From Gemmatimonadota bacterium (GTDB lineage: Bacteria > Gemmatimonadota > Gemmatimonadetes > Gemmatimonadales > Gemmatimonadaceae), in assembly GCA_026387935.1 (NCBI GenBank), contig JAPLKU010000013.1, forward strand, positions 1-64,000: 64,000 bases of DNA, in the 5' to 3' direction. Below are positions 43,929 to 52,019 of this stretch, one piece after another. The position numbers and the translations under genes are program-made. Position 1 is the stretch's first letter, and every line of letters begins with the position of its first letter. The notes under the pieces are model-generated. The model had not been told where the DNA came from and searched no databases. It saw nothing but the letters and a program-made list of their open reading frames with translations.

Positions 43929-45202
43929 GACGCGAGGGGCGCGTGGCTGGTGTCCGGAATCGCGTAAATCAGGGCGGCGGCGGCCACGAAGAACACTGAC
44001 GTTAGCCCGAGTGCCGCCACAATGCCGACACTCGGAATCGTCGCGAGCACGCCCATCACATACGGGGCGGCGGCGCCTGCCAAGCGACCCGAGTTGTAGC
44101 CGAGTCCCTGTCCCGAGGCACGCACCGCCGTGGGGAAGAGTTCCGAGAGGAGCGGGCCGAGCATGGACCAGTAGCCATGGCCGACGAAACCAAGCACCGG
44201 CCCGAGAATGAAGAGCAGCGACGGGGTGCTCATCAGTCGCAAATACACCGGAACGACAAGTGCGGCGGTGATCGTGAAGGCCGCGAAGGTACGGCGCCGG
44301 CCGAACTTGTCCGCGAGCGGACCGAACGAGAGGTAGCCCGCGAACGCGCCGAGCTGCATGGGGACGATGAACGCGACGCTCTTTACGATCGTCATGCCCG
44401 CGCCGCCCTTTTCGATTGGCGAGGCAAGGAGGTTCGGCAGCCAGGTAAAGAGTCCCCAGTAGGCGAACAGGAGCAGCGACGAGAGCGTGCAGGCCAGCAG
44501 CGTGCGTTTCCGCAGTTCAGGTCCGAACAGCACCTTGTACGGGTTACCCTTGAGTTTCCCGGCGTCGCGGTTGGCTTTCCAGAGTTCGGGTTCCTCCACG
44601 CGCCGCTGCAACCAGAGCACCAGCAGCGAGGGCAGCGCGCCCACCGCGAACAGCCAGCGCCACGCTTCGTTGCCGAGCGGCAACACGTCGAAGAAGAGTC
44701 CCGCGAGTCCTGCGGCGAGAATCGCGCCAATCGCCCACGCCGACTGCACGATGCTCGTCGCCTTGTTGCGGAGCGCGGCCGGCCAGGTCTCGCTGACGAG
44801 CACGCCGCCCGCGGCCCACTCACCGCCCATGCCGAAGCCGAGCAGTGCCCGCCAAACGGCGAGCTGTACAATGCTTTGCGATGTGGCCGCGCCAATCGAA
44901 CAGACCGAATAGACGATGATCGTCAGGCTGAGCGCGCGGACGCGCCCGATCTTGTCCGCGATCACGCCGAAGGCGAGCCCGCCCGCCGCGGCGGTCAACA
45001 GGGTGATCGTCGCCAGCAGGCCTGCCGTCGCCGAATCGAAGCCGAAGTACTGCTGGAGCCGACCGATGGCCATCACATAGATGAGAAAATCCATCGAGTC
45101 GAACATCCAGCCTGCTGCGGCGGCAATGAGCGTACGCCATTGGGCGGGCGTGACATCGCGAAAGGTGATGGCAGGCGCGCTGGGCGCGGCGGGGGCGGTC
45201 AT
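43925..45202 (-). CDS. MFS transporter
   Basis: A 425-residue permease with 12 predicted transmembrane helices. The MFS loop motifs are ADKIGRVRAL (between helices 2 and 3) and ADKFGRRRTF (between helices 8 and 9). GWMFDSMDFLIYVMAIGRL and FGMGGEWAAGGVLVSE are typical of the sugar-acid/carboxylate (SHS/AAHS) branch. The substrate is probably an organic anion. It is coupled at both ends (ATGA) to a small membrane protein and to the PP2C gene. Confidence 0.92.
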   Translation of the reverse strand: MTAPAAPSAPAITFRDVTPAQWRTLIAAAAGWMFDSMDFLIYVMAIGRLQQYFGFDSATAGLLATITLLTAAAGGLAFGVIADKIGRVRALSLTIIVYSVCSIGAATSQSIVQLAVWRALLGFGMGGEWAAGGVLVSETWPAALRNKATSIVQSAWAIGAILAAGLAGLFFDVLPLGNEAWRWLFAVGALPSLLVLWLQRRVEEPELWKANRDAGKLKGNPYKVLFGPELRKRTLLACTLSSLLLFAYWGLFTWLPNLLASPIEKGGAGMTIVKSVAFIVPMQLGAFAGYLSFGPLADKFGRRRTFAAFTITAALVVPVYLRLMSTPSLLFILGPVLGFVGHGYWSMLGPLLSELFPTAVRASGQGLGYNSGRLAGAAAPYVMGVLATIPSVGIVAALGLTSVFFVAAAALIYAIPDTSHAPLAS

Positions 45203-45339
45203 TGGTTTTGTCCTACGTCAGCTGGAGACAGCCGGACGTGCCAGCCGACCATCATGCAGATGATCGAGCTCGTGATGAACACGAACACGAACACGGCCGA
45301 GAGTACGATCGGCATCCAGTGTGCGGAAAGCCCAATCAT
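45199..45339 (-). CDS. 46-residue single-helix membrane protein coupled to the MFS gene
   Basis: ATG at 45339 is preceded by GAGG with five bases of spacing, and its stop overlaps the MFS start (ATGA). The product has one helix, MPIVLSAVFVFVFITSSIIC, followed by MMVGWH. The segment resembles the N-terminus of a longer membrane-protein family (LSAVxVFxxSSIIHMxLxWH), so it may be a shortened relative. It may assist the transporter; function is unknown. Confidence 0.65.
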   Translation of the reverse strand: MIGLSAHWMPIVLSAVFVFVFITSSIICMMVGWHVRLSPADVGQNQ

Positions 45340-45429
45340 GTCAACCTCGAGCAAAAGGGGGAGCTGGTACAGCTGCCATTCCAATCGTCGTCGGCGCGTT
45401 GAGGGGAAAATCGTGCAGGATGTCGGGCA

Positions 45430-46704
45430 TCAGCGAAGAGTTTTCAGGATCCGTTCAACTTCGCTGACCTTCGGCTCGATCGCCACCGGTGCGTTGGCAA
45501 GCCTGTTCTGGCCGGTATGAAAGGTGTGCGTGGCGTCTGGATCTTTGAGCAGATGGCCAGTGAGAATGCACGCCACCCGATCATCCGCGCCAATCATGCC
45601 CCGCGCGCGCAGCACTTTCACGCCGGCCACGCTTGCGGCGCTCGCCGGTTCACACCCCACGCCGCTCGCGTCAATGACGGCCTTTGCTTCCATGATCTCG
45701 GCGTCGGTCACGCTGACCACCACACCATGCGTTTCGCGAATCGCGCGCACGGCGCGATCCCAGCTCGCCGGGTCGCCAATGCGAATGGCGGTCGCGACGG
45801 TTTCCGCATGTACCTTCACGCGTTCCGCGAATCCATTCTCAAAGCCCTGCGCGAATGGTGCGGCACCGGACGCCTGCACGGCGAGAATGCGCGGTACCTG
45901 ATCAATGAGCCCGAGCGCCTTCGCCTCGCGCAGCGCCTTTCCAAACGCTGAAGTGTTGCCGACTGCGCCGGCCGGCAGCGCAATCCAATCGGGTGCCGTC
46001 CAGCCCACCTCGGCCATCAGCTCCCAGACGATGGTCTTCTGCCCTTCGAGGCGCCAGGGATTCACGGAGTTCGCGAGGTAGACGCCCAACTCGCTCCCCA
46101 CTTCGCGCGCGAGCGCAAGACAGGCATCGAAATCGCCATCCACGATGAGCGTGCGTGCGCCATACGCCATTGCCTGCGCAAGCTTGCCCGTGGCGACCTT
46201 GCCTTTCGGCACGAATACGAGGGCAGGGAGTCCCGCCTGCGACGCATAGGCCGCGAGCGAGGCCGATGTGTTCCCCGTACTCGCGCACGCCACGGCGGTC
46301 GCACCGGCACGCACGGCGTGCGTGACCGCGACGGTCATGCCCCGGTCCTTGAAACTGCCGGTGGGATTCATGCCCTCGTGCTTTAGCACAAGGTTGTTCA
46401 CGCCGGCGTACGCGCTCACGGCCGCTCGTGTGATAGCGGGCGTGTTACCCTCGGGCCAGCTCACGACCTTGTCATTCGCCGGCATGACCAGCGTCGAGAA
46501 TCGCCACACGCCGCTCGTGCGATCCGTCGTGTCGAGTAACTGCCGCAGCGCTTGACCCATTTCCGCTGGGGCACCATGCACCACCGCGAGCAGACCGCCG
46601 CAATCGGGGCACGTAGTTGCGGTCGAGAGCTCCGGCCAGGTAGCGTCGCAGGCGTCGCACCGCTGCAGCGACGCCGCACCGGTTGCCAGAAAGAGGTTGC
46701 TCAA
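45430..46704 (-). CDS. thrC: Threonine synthase
   Basis: A 424-residue PLP enzyme that makes threonine from O-phosphohomoserine. An N-terminal zinc ribbon (RCDACDATW and CPDCGGLL) precedes the catalytic domain. The PLP Lys is in NPTGSFKDRGM, with ASTGNTSASLAAYA and the phosphate site PAGAVGNTSAFG. The start is TTG, overlapping the thrB stop (TTGA). Confidence 0.95.
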   Translation of the reverse strand: MSNLFLATGAASLQRCDACDATWPELSTATTCPDCGGLLAVVHGAPAEMGQALRQLLDTTDRTSGVWRFSTLVMPANDKVVSWPEGNTPAITRAAVSAYAGVNNLVLKHEGMNPTGSFKDRGMTVAVTHAVRAGATAVACASTGNTSASLAAYASQAGLPALVFVPKGKVATGKLAQAMAYGARTLIVDGDFDACLALAREVGSELGVYLANSVNPWRLEGQKTIVWELMAEVGWTAPDWIALPAGAVGNTSAFGKALREAKALGLIDQVPRILAVQASGAAPFAQGFENGFAERVKVHAETVATAIRIGDPASWDRAVRAIRETHGVVVSVTDAEIMEAKAVIDASGVGCEPASAASVAGVKVLRARGMIGADDRVACILTGHLLKDPDATHTFHTGQNRLANAPVAIEPKVSEVERILKTLR

Positions 46705-47687
46705 GCCGCCGTGGAGTCTTCGGGGAGGTCGAGCGATCCCAGCTGCGCAATCCGCGTCGCACGGGCGTTACATCCGATGCCGAGTGCGGTGTAGCTCGCG
46801 CGCACTGCGTCCACGATGCGGCGCGCTGTCACGTCGTCGCCGGCGAGCCAGAAGCTCGTCGGTCCCGCGCCGGAAATGGAGCCACCGAGCGAACCTGCCG
46901 TCATCGCGGCTTCGCGCGCTTGCGTGAAGCCAGGGAGCAGTACGGCGCGCGCAGGTTCCGCAATCTGGTCGTCCATGGCGCGTCCGAGAAGCTGAAGATC
47001 GTCCGACTCGAGTGCCGCGACGATCGCGGCGACGTTCCCAAGTTGCTTGACGACCGTCGCGCGGGCAATGAACTGTGGAAGGACCGAACGCGCTTCAGCG
47101 GTGCGGAGCTTCTGGTCGGGATGGGCGAGCACAATGCGCAGCTCAGACGGCGATGCAAGCTGTACGACATCGAGCGGGTCGAGGGAGCGTACCAGCACCA
47201 CACCGCCGAACAACTGTGGCGCAACGTTGTCGGCGTGCCGACCGCTCACGATCGCTTCGGCCTCCACTGCGCATTCGAGCAACGCCGCAGGATCCAGCGG
47301 TTCGCCGATCAGGCGATTGACGGCCACGGCAGCGGCCACGGCAGACGCGGCACTGCCGCCTTGGCCGCCACAGAGCGGAAGTCCCTTGATGATCGAGACC
47401 CGTACACCGACATCGATGCCAGCCCGGAGCAACACGGCACGCGCGGCAATGCCGGCGGTGTTGGCCGCCGCATCGCGGGGAAGGTCGGGATGGCCGGGCT
47501 CGTCGATGGTGACGCTGCCATCCTCGACGCGCGTGACGGTTACACGGTCGCAGGCGCCCGAGACGGCCACGCCCAGTACATCGAGGCCGGGGCCGAAGTT
47601 TCCGATGCACGCTGGCGCGATCGCCGAGGCAGTCTGCCGTGGCGATCCGAGCGAAAGCCTCGACGACGGGGGGCGATCTCGGAGCAT
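46701..47687 (-). CDS. thrB: Homoserine kinase
   Basis: A 328-residue GHMP kinase. The N-terminal APACIGNFGPGLDVLGVAV, the ATP loop PLCGGQGGSAASA and the C-terminal GGSISGAGPTSF are all clear. The usual PxGxGLGSS is altered here to PLCGGQGGSA. It phosphorylates homoserine for the threonine synthase encoded directly downstream. Confidence 0.93.
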   Translation of the reverse strand: MLRDRPPSSRLSLGSPRQTASAIAPACIGNFGPGLDVLGVAVSGACDRVTVTRVEDGSVTIDEPGHPDLPRDAAANTAGIAARAVLLRAGIDVGVRVSIIKGLPLCGGQGGSAASAVAAAVAVNRLIGEPLDPAALLECAVEAEAIVSGRHADNVAPQLFGGVVLVRSLDPLDVVQLASPSELRIVLAHPDQKLRTAEARSVLPQFIARATVVKQLGNVAAIVAALESDDLQLLGRAMDDQIAEPARAVLLPGFTQAREAAMTAGSLGGSISGAGPTSFWLAGDDVTARRIVDAVRASYTALGIGCNARATRIAQLGSLDLPEDSTAA

Positions 47688-47749
47688 GGGTGCAAGATTA
47701 TCGCCGGGGCTCGGGAGCGCTACCTGACATCTCAGGCGGGGCCGTGGTT

Positions 47750-47934
47750 CTTACGCGTGGCCGCGGAGATCCACGGAGAAAAGCGCTGAGTGTCGCGGGT
47801 AGGTGAACCGCACATGCTTGGGAACTGCAACGGCGCGTAGTGGTAGTTGTAGTTGTCGTTTCCCATCAGTTGCAGTTGCAGTCTCCGTGGATCTCGGGTT
47901 ACTTCTTGGCGATTCTCCGCGGCCACGCCCTAAG
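47750..47934. repeat. Structured dispersed repeat, full copy 1
   Basis: The outer arms are CTTACGCGTGGCCGCGGAGA (47750-47769) and its near-complement at 47914-47934. The inner arms are GAGATCCACGGAGA, starting at 47766, with TCTCCGTGGATCTC (47882-47895), and ACTGCAAC (47824-47831) with GTTGCAGT (47869-47876). It fills most of the gap between thrB and the divergent APC permease. It matches copy 2 at 49287-49460 in layout and orientation, and differs at arm positions in a compensatory way. Confidence 0.85.
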
Positions 47935-47951
47935 ATCATGATTGCACTCGA

Positions 47952-49307
47952 ATGCTGAAGCGCACACTTGGCACGATCGCCCTCATGGCGGTCATGTTTT
48001 TCAACGTCAGTGGCGGACCGTTCTCGATCGAGGGCCTCGTCGCAGCGCTCGGCCCCGTGCTCGCGATTGCGATGCTCGGGATCCTGCCGTTCATCTGGGC
48101 GCTCCCCGAGACGCTCATTGTCGCCGAGCTCGCGAGCATGCTCCCCGAAGAGGGCGGCTACTACACGTGGGTGCGGCGCGCGTTCGGTCCGTTCTGGGCG
48201 TTTCAGAACGGCTGGATCACCTGGTTGTACTCGTGTGTGGACATGGCGCTCTATCCGGTCCTGTTCAACACGTACCTCGCCTGGTTTGTGCCGGGAATGC
48301 CCGACGGCGCACGATGGGTGATCGCACTCGCCGTGATCTGGGGTGCGACGGCCATCAACCTCCGCGGCGCGCTGAACGTCGGTCGGGTGAGCATGGTTGC
48401 CGGGGTGTTTGTCATCACCGCGTTCGCGGCGATGGTGGCTTTCGCGGTGCCGCACATGACGCACCTGCCGTGGGCCAACGCGTCGCTCTTGGGCGGCGGC
48501 GAATCCGGAGGGGAATCGAGCGGTAGCGAAAAGAGCGTCACCTCGCTCCTTGCCGTCGGTCTCTCGACGGCGCTCTGGAACTACATCGGCTGGGACAATG
48601 CGAGCACCGTCAGTGGCGAGGTGAAGGACCCGTCGCGCAGCTACCCCCGCGCGTTGTTCACGGTGCTGCCACTCATTGTATTCGTGTACTTCGCGACCAT
48701 GCTGCCGGCGCTCGCCGCGACGAACTGGAGTACTTGGAAGGAAGGGAGTTGGCCGGCCATTGCCGCCGCCGCGACTGGGCGGGCGGGTCCGTTCATCGCC
48801 GCGTGGGTCGCCATCGCTGGAATGGTGAGCGCGCTCGCGCTGTTCAACGCCCTGCTGCTCTCGTATTCGCGCATTCCGCTGGTGATGGCCGCCGACGGGC
48901 TGCTCCCCAAGCCGTTGGCGGTCATGGACGCGCGCGGCACGCCACGCAATGCCGTGCTCGCGAGCGCCGTCTGTTACTCCGTGTTTGTGCTGCTGCCGTT
49001 TGCCAAGCTGGTCGTCGCGGACGTCGTGCTCTATGCGGTTGCGCTCCTGATGGAACTGGCATCGCTCATCGCGCTGCGGCGCAAGGAACCGGAGTTGCGC
49101 GGTGTTTTTCGCCTGCCGTTCGGCGCTCGCGGCGTGACGGCACTCGCCGCGCTGCCGGCAATCGTACTGATCGCGCTCGTCTGGCTTTCGCTCGCCGACG
49201 GGGACTCGGCGTTGCCGGCCGTGATCGGCTCCATCGTGGCGATAGTGCTCGGCGTGCCGCTCTACCGGTGGCGTGCTTCTGTGCCTGGAACCGCGGAGAT
49301 CCGCTGA
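47952..49307 (+). CDS. APC-family amino acid permease
   Basis: A 451-residue inner-membrane transporter with about 12 helices. Helix 1 carries the unwound substrate-binding motif NVSGGPFSIEG. EGGYYTWVRRAFGPFWAFQNGW and a helix-6 motif NYIGWDNASTVSGEVKDPSR are typical of the APC (amino acid/polyamine) superfamily. A Gly/Ser-rich loop lies near residue 180. The last few codons and the stop are contributed by the second repeat copy, so the C-terminus may have been reshaped. The substrate is unknown. Confidence 0.92.
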   Translation: MLKRTLGTIALMAVMFFNVSGGPFSIEGLVAALGPVLAIAMLGILPFIWALPETLIVAELASMLPEEGGYYTWVRRAFGPFWAFQNGWITWLYSCVDMALYPVLFNTYLAWFVPGMPDGARWVIALAVIWGATAINLRGALNVGRVSMVAGVFVITAFAAMVAFAVPHMTHLPWANASLLGGGESGGESSGSEKSVTSLLAVGLSTALWNYIGWDNASTVSGEVKDPSRSYPRALFTVLPLIVFVYFATMLPALAATNWSTWKEGSWPAIAAAATGRAGPFIAAWVAIAGMVSALALFNALLLSYSRIPLVMAADGLLPKPLAVMDARGTPRNAVLASAVCYSVFVLLPFAKLVVADVVLYAVALLMELASLIALRRKEPELRGVFRLPFGARGVTALAALPAIVLIALVWLSLADGDSALPAVIGSIVAIVLGVPLYRWRASVPGTAEIR

Positions 49308-49460
49308 CACCGGCAGCGAAGATCCGCGGAGACGACGGCAGTAAATATTTTGGGAACTACAACGACACTCGGTTGTCGAAGCCGTCGCCGTTACCCCATC
49401 GGTTGTAGTTGCGGTCTCCGCGGTTGCTCAGCCCTTTTTTCTGCGGATCTCCGCGGTTCC
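49287..49460. repeat. Structured dispersed repeat, full copy 2
   Basis: Perfect 18-bp terminal inverted repeats: GGAACCGCGGAGATCCGC (49287-49304) and its complement (49443-49460). The inner arms are GATCCGCGGAGAC (49321-49333) with GTCTCCGCGG, and ACTACAAC (49356-49363) with GTTGTAGT (49402-49409). It has the same orientation as copy 1. It overlaps the APC gene end and stops 25 bases before the response-regulator ATG. Confidence 0.88.
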
Positions 49461-49485
49461 GCCTTTGACGCTAGATTATGCCACC

Positions 49486-50160
49486 ATGCGAATAGCCTTC
49501 GTCGAAGACGATCGTCAGCTGCGCGCCTCCGTGAGCCGTGGGCTCCGCGAGGCTGGCTATCAGGTTGACCAGGCCGGCACCGGCGCACAGGCCATCGCGC
49601 TTGTCGATGCGCACCACTACGACGCGATCATTCTCGACATCCTGATTCCCGCGCCCGATGGCCGAGAGGTCTGTCGGTCTATTCGCTCGAGCGGCAATCG
49701 CGCGCCTATTCTCATGCTTACGGCGCTCGACGCCGTGGACGAGCGCATTGCCGGGCTCGACGCCGGCGCCGACGACTATCTCACGAAGCCCTTCGATTTC
49801 GGTGAGCTCCTCGCTCGTCTGCGTGCGCTCACGCGTCGCAATTCAGAACCCGCTTCGCCGCGACTGGCGATCAATGACCTCGTGATTGACACCGCCCGGC
49901 ACGAAGTAAAGCGTGGTGGCCGCGCCATCTCTCTCACCGCCCGAGAGTATGCGTTTCTGGTGTACATGGTCAAGAACGCGAACCGTGTCGTGAACCGCGC
50001 CGAGCTGATGAAGGAAGTGTGGGATGATTCGAGCAACACCTACTCGAACATCATCGACGTCTACGCCAGCCGGTTGCGCCGGAAGATTGACGGCGACGAG
50101 AGCGAAGCGTTGTTCACCACTGTGCGCGGCGCCGGATTCATGCTCTCGGGACGTGACTGA
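49486..50160 (+). CDS. OmpR/PhoB-family response regulator
   Basis: A 224-residue regulator. The receiver domain has the acidic pair VEDD, phospho-acceptor Asp in AIILDILIP, Thr in LMLTALD and Lys in DYLTKPFDFGE. A winged-helix DNA-binding domain follows (LTAREYAFLVYMVKNANRVV; IIDVYASRLRRKI; RGAGFML). It pairs with the histidine kinase that overlaps its end by 8 bases. The signal is unknown. The ATG at 49486 begins the canonical first strand MRIAFVEDD. Confidence 0.95.
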   Translation: MRIAFVEDDRQLRASVSRGLREAGYQVDQAGTGAQAIALVDAHHYDAIILDILIPAPDGREVCRSIRSSGNRAPILMLTALDAVDERIAGLDAGADDYLTKPFDFGELLARLRALTRRNSEPASPRLAINDLVIDTARHEVKRGGRAISLTAREYAFLVYMVKNANRVVNRAELMKEVWDDSSNTYSNIIDVYASRLRRKIDGDESEALFTTVRGAGFMLSGRD

Positions 50161-51604
50161 GCTGGCGTCCCGTTGGCCGTCGTCGCTCCGCGCGCGGCTG
50201 ACGCTGTGGTACACGATCGTGCTGGGGCTGCCGCTCGTCCTCTTCGCGATTGTCTCGTATTTCGTTTTCGCGCAGGCGCTGCGCGAACGCACCGATCACT
50301 TCATTACTGATGCGCTGACCGTCTTCGCGCGCGAAGTGGGCGCTGAGCGGCGCCACCGCGCGTCGGCCATCGAAGCGATCACCATGACGGCCAACGAACT
50401 CCGTTTCCGCGATGTGCGGATCATCGTGCAGAACCGAGCGGGTGCGGTCGTGGCGATGGCCGCCGAACGTGATGTGAACGATCAGGCCGCCGGGGTCCGT
50501 GTCTCCGACGGTGACCGAGTGCTGGTCGCGCTCGCGGCGAACTCCGCGGATTCGGTCGATACCATTGTGCCCGGCGCCCGCGGCGGCAATCGCGTGATGG
50601 TCCGCACAGTGGAACTCGATGGCGAACGGTTCCGCCTCAGCGGTGCGTACCCGATGCGGGACGTGGTGGATATTCTCGCAAGGCTGCGGGTGATGTTTGT
50701 TGTCGCGATTCCCGTCCTGCTTGGTGCCGCCGCGATCGGTGCGTACTTCCTTGCGCAACGGAGTCTTGCCCCGGTCGCATCGATGGCAGTTCGCGCCGGC
50801 GAAATCACTGCGACAAATATTCATGAGCGCCTGCCCGTGGCCGGCGCGGCCGAACTCGCGCGTCTCGCGCGCGTGTTCAACGAGTTGCTCGACCGCCTCG
50901 ACACCGCCTTCTCGCAGCAGCGCCGCTTCATGGCCGACGCGTCGCATGAGCTGCGCACGCCGACGGCGGTGCTCAGGGCTGAGGCCGAGGTGACGCTTGC
51001 ACGTGAGCATCGCACCGAAGACGAGTACCGCGAGTCGATGGGTGTGATGCTGCGGTCGTCGCAGCGCCTCACGCGCATCGTGGATGATCTCTTTCTCCTC
51101 GCACGCTCCGATGCTGGTCACCTGGTCGCGCGCGACGAACCGCTCTATCTGGAAGAAGTGGTGCACGACGCCACGCGCGCCATGGTGCAGGTGGGCGAAG
51201 GCCGCGGCGTGCACGTCGAGTTGAAGCAGATGACCCAGGCGCCGTTCCGCGGCGATCCTGATCTCCTGGGCCGCCTGCTGCTCAACCTCCTCGACAATGC
51301 GATCAAGTACTCGCCGTCGGGCGCGACGGTCGAGGTGATGATGACCGACGAGCCGGGGAAGCACATCATCTCTGTGGTTGACCAGGGACCTGGTATCGCG
51401 CCGGACGCGGTCGAGAGCATCTTCGAGCGATTCTACCGCGGCGACGCCGCTCGTGTTCGCGCAGAGGGGTCAGTGACCGACGGCGCCGGACTCGGTTTGG
51501 CGATCGCTCGCCGGATCGCCGTGGCGCATGGAGGCACGCTGGTGGTCGTGAGTTCGCGGCCGGGGCGGACGGAGTTTCGGACTACGCTTCCGGCGCTGGG
51601 CTAG
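50153..51604 (+). CDS. Membrane sensor histidine kinase
   Basis: A 483-residue kinase. Two transmembrane helices (about residues 18-40 and 180-205) flank a periplasmic sensor domain of about 140 residues, then HAMP, the H-box ADASHELRTPTAVLRAEAEV, N-box LLLNLLDNAIKYSP, G1 VVDQGPGIAPD and G2 GAGLGLAIARR. It autophosphorylates and passes phosphate to the adjacent OmpR-type regulator. The GTG at 50153 is the likely start because it sits in the overlap and just before helix 1. Confidence 0.93.
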   Translation: MTELASRWPSSLRARLTLWYTIVLGLPLVLFAIVSYFVFAQALRERTDHFITDALTVFAREVGAERRHRASAIEAITMTANELRFRDVRIIVQNRAGAVVAMAAERDVNDQAAGVRVSDGDRVLVALAANSADSVDTIVPGARGGNRVMVRTVELDGERFRLSGAYPMRDVVDILARLRVMFVVAIPVLLGAAAIGAYFLAQRSLAPVASMAVRAGEITATNIHERLPVAGAAELARLARVFNELLDRLDTAFSQQRRFMADASHELRTPTAVLRAEAEVTLAREHRTEDEYRESMGVMLRSSQRLTRIVDDLFLLARSDAGHLVARDEPLYLEEVVHDATRAMVQVGEGRGVHVELKQMTQAPFRGDPDLLGRLLLNLLDNAIKYSPSGATVEVMMTDEPGKHIISVVDQGPGIAPDAVESIFERFYRGDAARVRAEGSVTDGAGLGLAIARRIAVAHGGTLVVVSSRPGRTEFRTTLPALG

Positions 51605-51612
51605 CTCTTACT

Positions 51613-51635
51613 GCGTGGCTCTCCGCGGCCACGCC
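51613..51635. repeat. Terminal fragment of the structured dispersed repeat
   Basis: GCGTGGCTCTCCGCGGCCACGCC matches the right end of copy 1 (47914-47930) and is itself a 7-bp inverted repeat, GCGTGGC with GCCACGC. It fills the short gap between the convergent kinase and DUF167 genes and abuts the DUF167 stop. Confidence 0.65.
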
Positions 51636-51944
51636 TTAGGACTTTCCAAGCTGCGTTGCCGCTCGCTCGGCCGAGACTCCTCGAACCAGCACCACTTTGT
51701 GCCGCGACGTCTCGCCGCGAAGGATCTCGATGGCGCCCCGCGGGCACCCCAACAGCTCCGCGAACAGCCGCACCACCGCCTCATTCGCCGCGGAATCCAC
51801 CGGCGGGGCCGTGACCTTCACTCTCAGCTCCCCGCCATGTATCCCCGCGAGGCCGTTGGACGACGCGCGGGGCTGCACTTTGATCGCGAGCGTCACGCCC
51901 TCGGCGTGCGTAGTAATGAAGGGCGGCAGGGGGCTGGTTTCCAT
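51636..51944 (-). CDS. yggU: DUF167/YggU-family protein
   Basis: A 102-residue small protein. The family signature is clear: AIKVQPRASSNGLAG, LRVKVTAPPVDSAANEAVV and GETSRHKVVLVRGV. Function is unknown. The frame is open for over 900 bases further upstream, but only the part after the ATG at 51944 looks like protein; the rest is antisense to moxR. Confidence 0.9.
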   Translation of the reverse strand: METSPLPPFITTHAEGVTLAIKVQPRASSNGLAGIHGGELRVKVTAPPVDSAANEAVVRLFAELLGCPRGAIEILRGETSRHKVVLVRGVSAERAATQLGKS

Positions 51945-52019
51945 GGTTGCCCAACAGTGTAATACCACCACCCGGGCGCGCCGCTGGCTGGCCCTCTCCC
52001 CGGGGACTAAAATCCCTCT

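Noticed and set aside
47751-49310. A 519-codon minus-strand frame spanning the APC gene and both repeats
   Set aside because: Extremely rich in Arg, His, Glu and Asp, the usual reverse reading of hydrophobic helices. The permease on the plus strand has clear family motifs.
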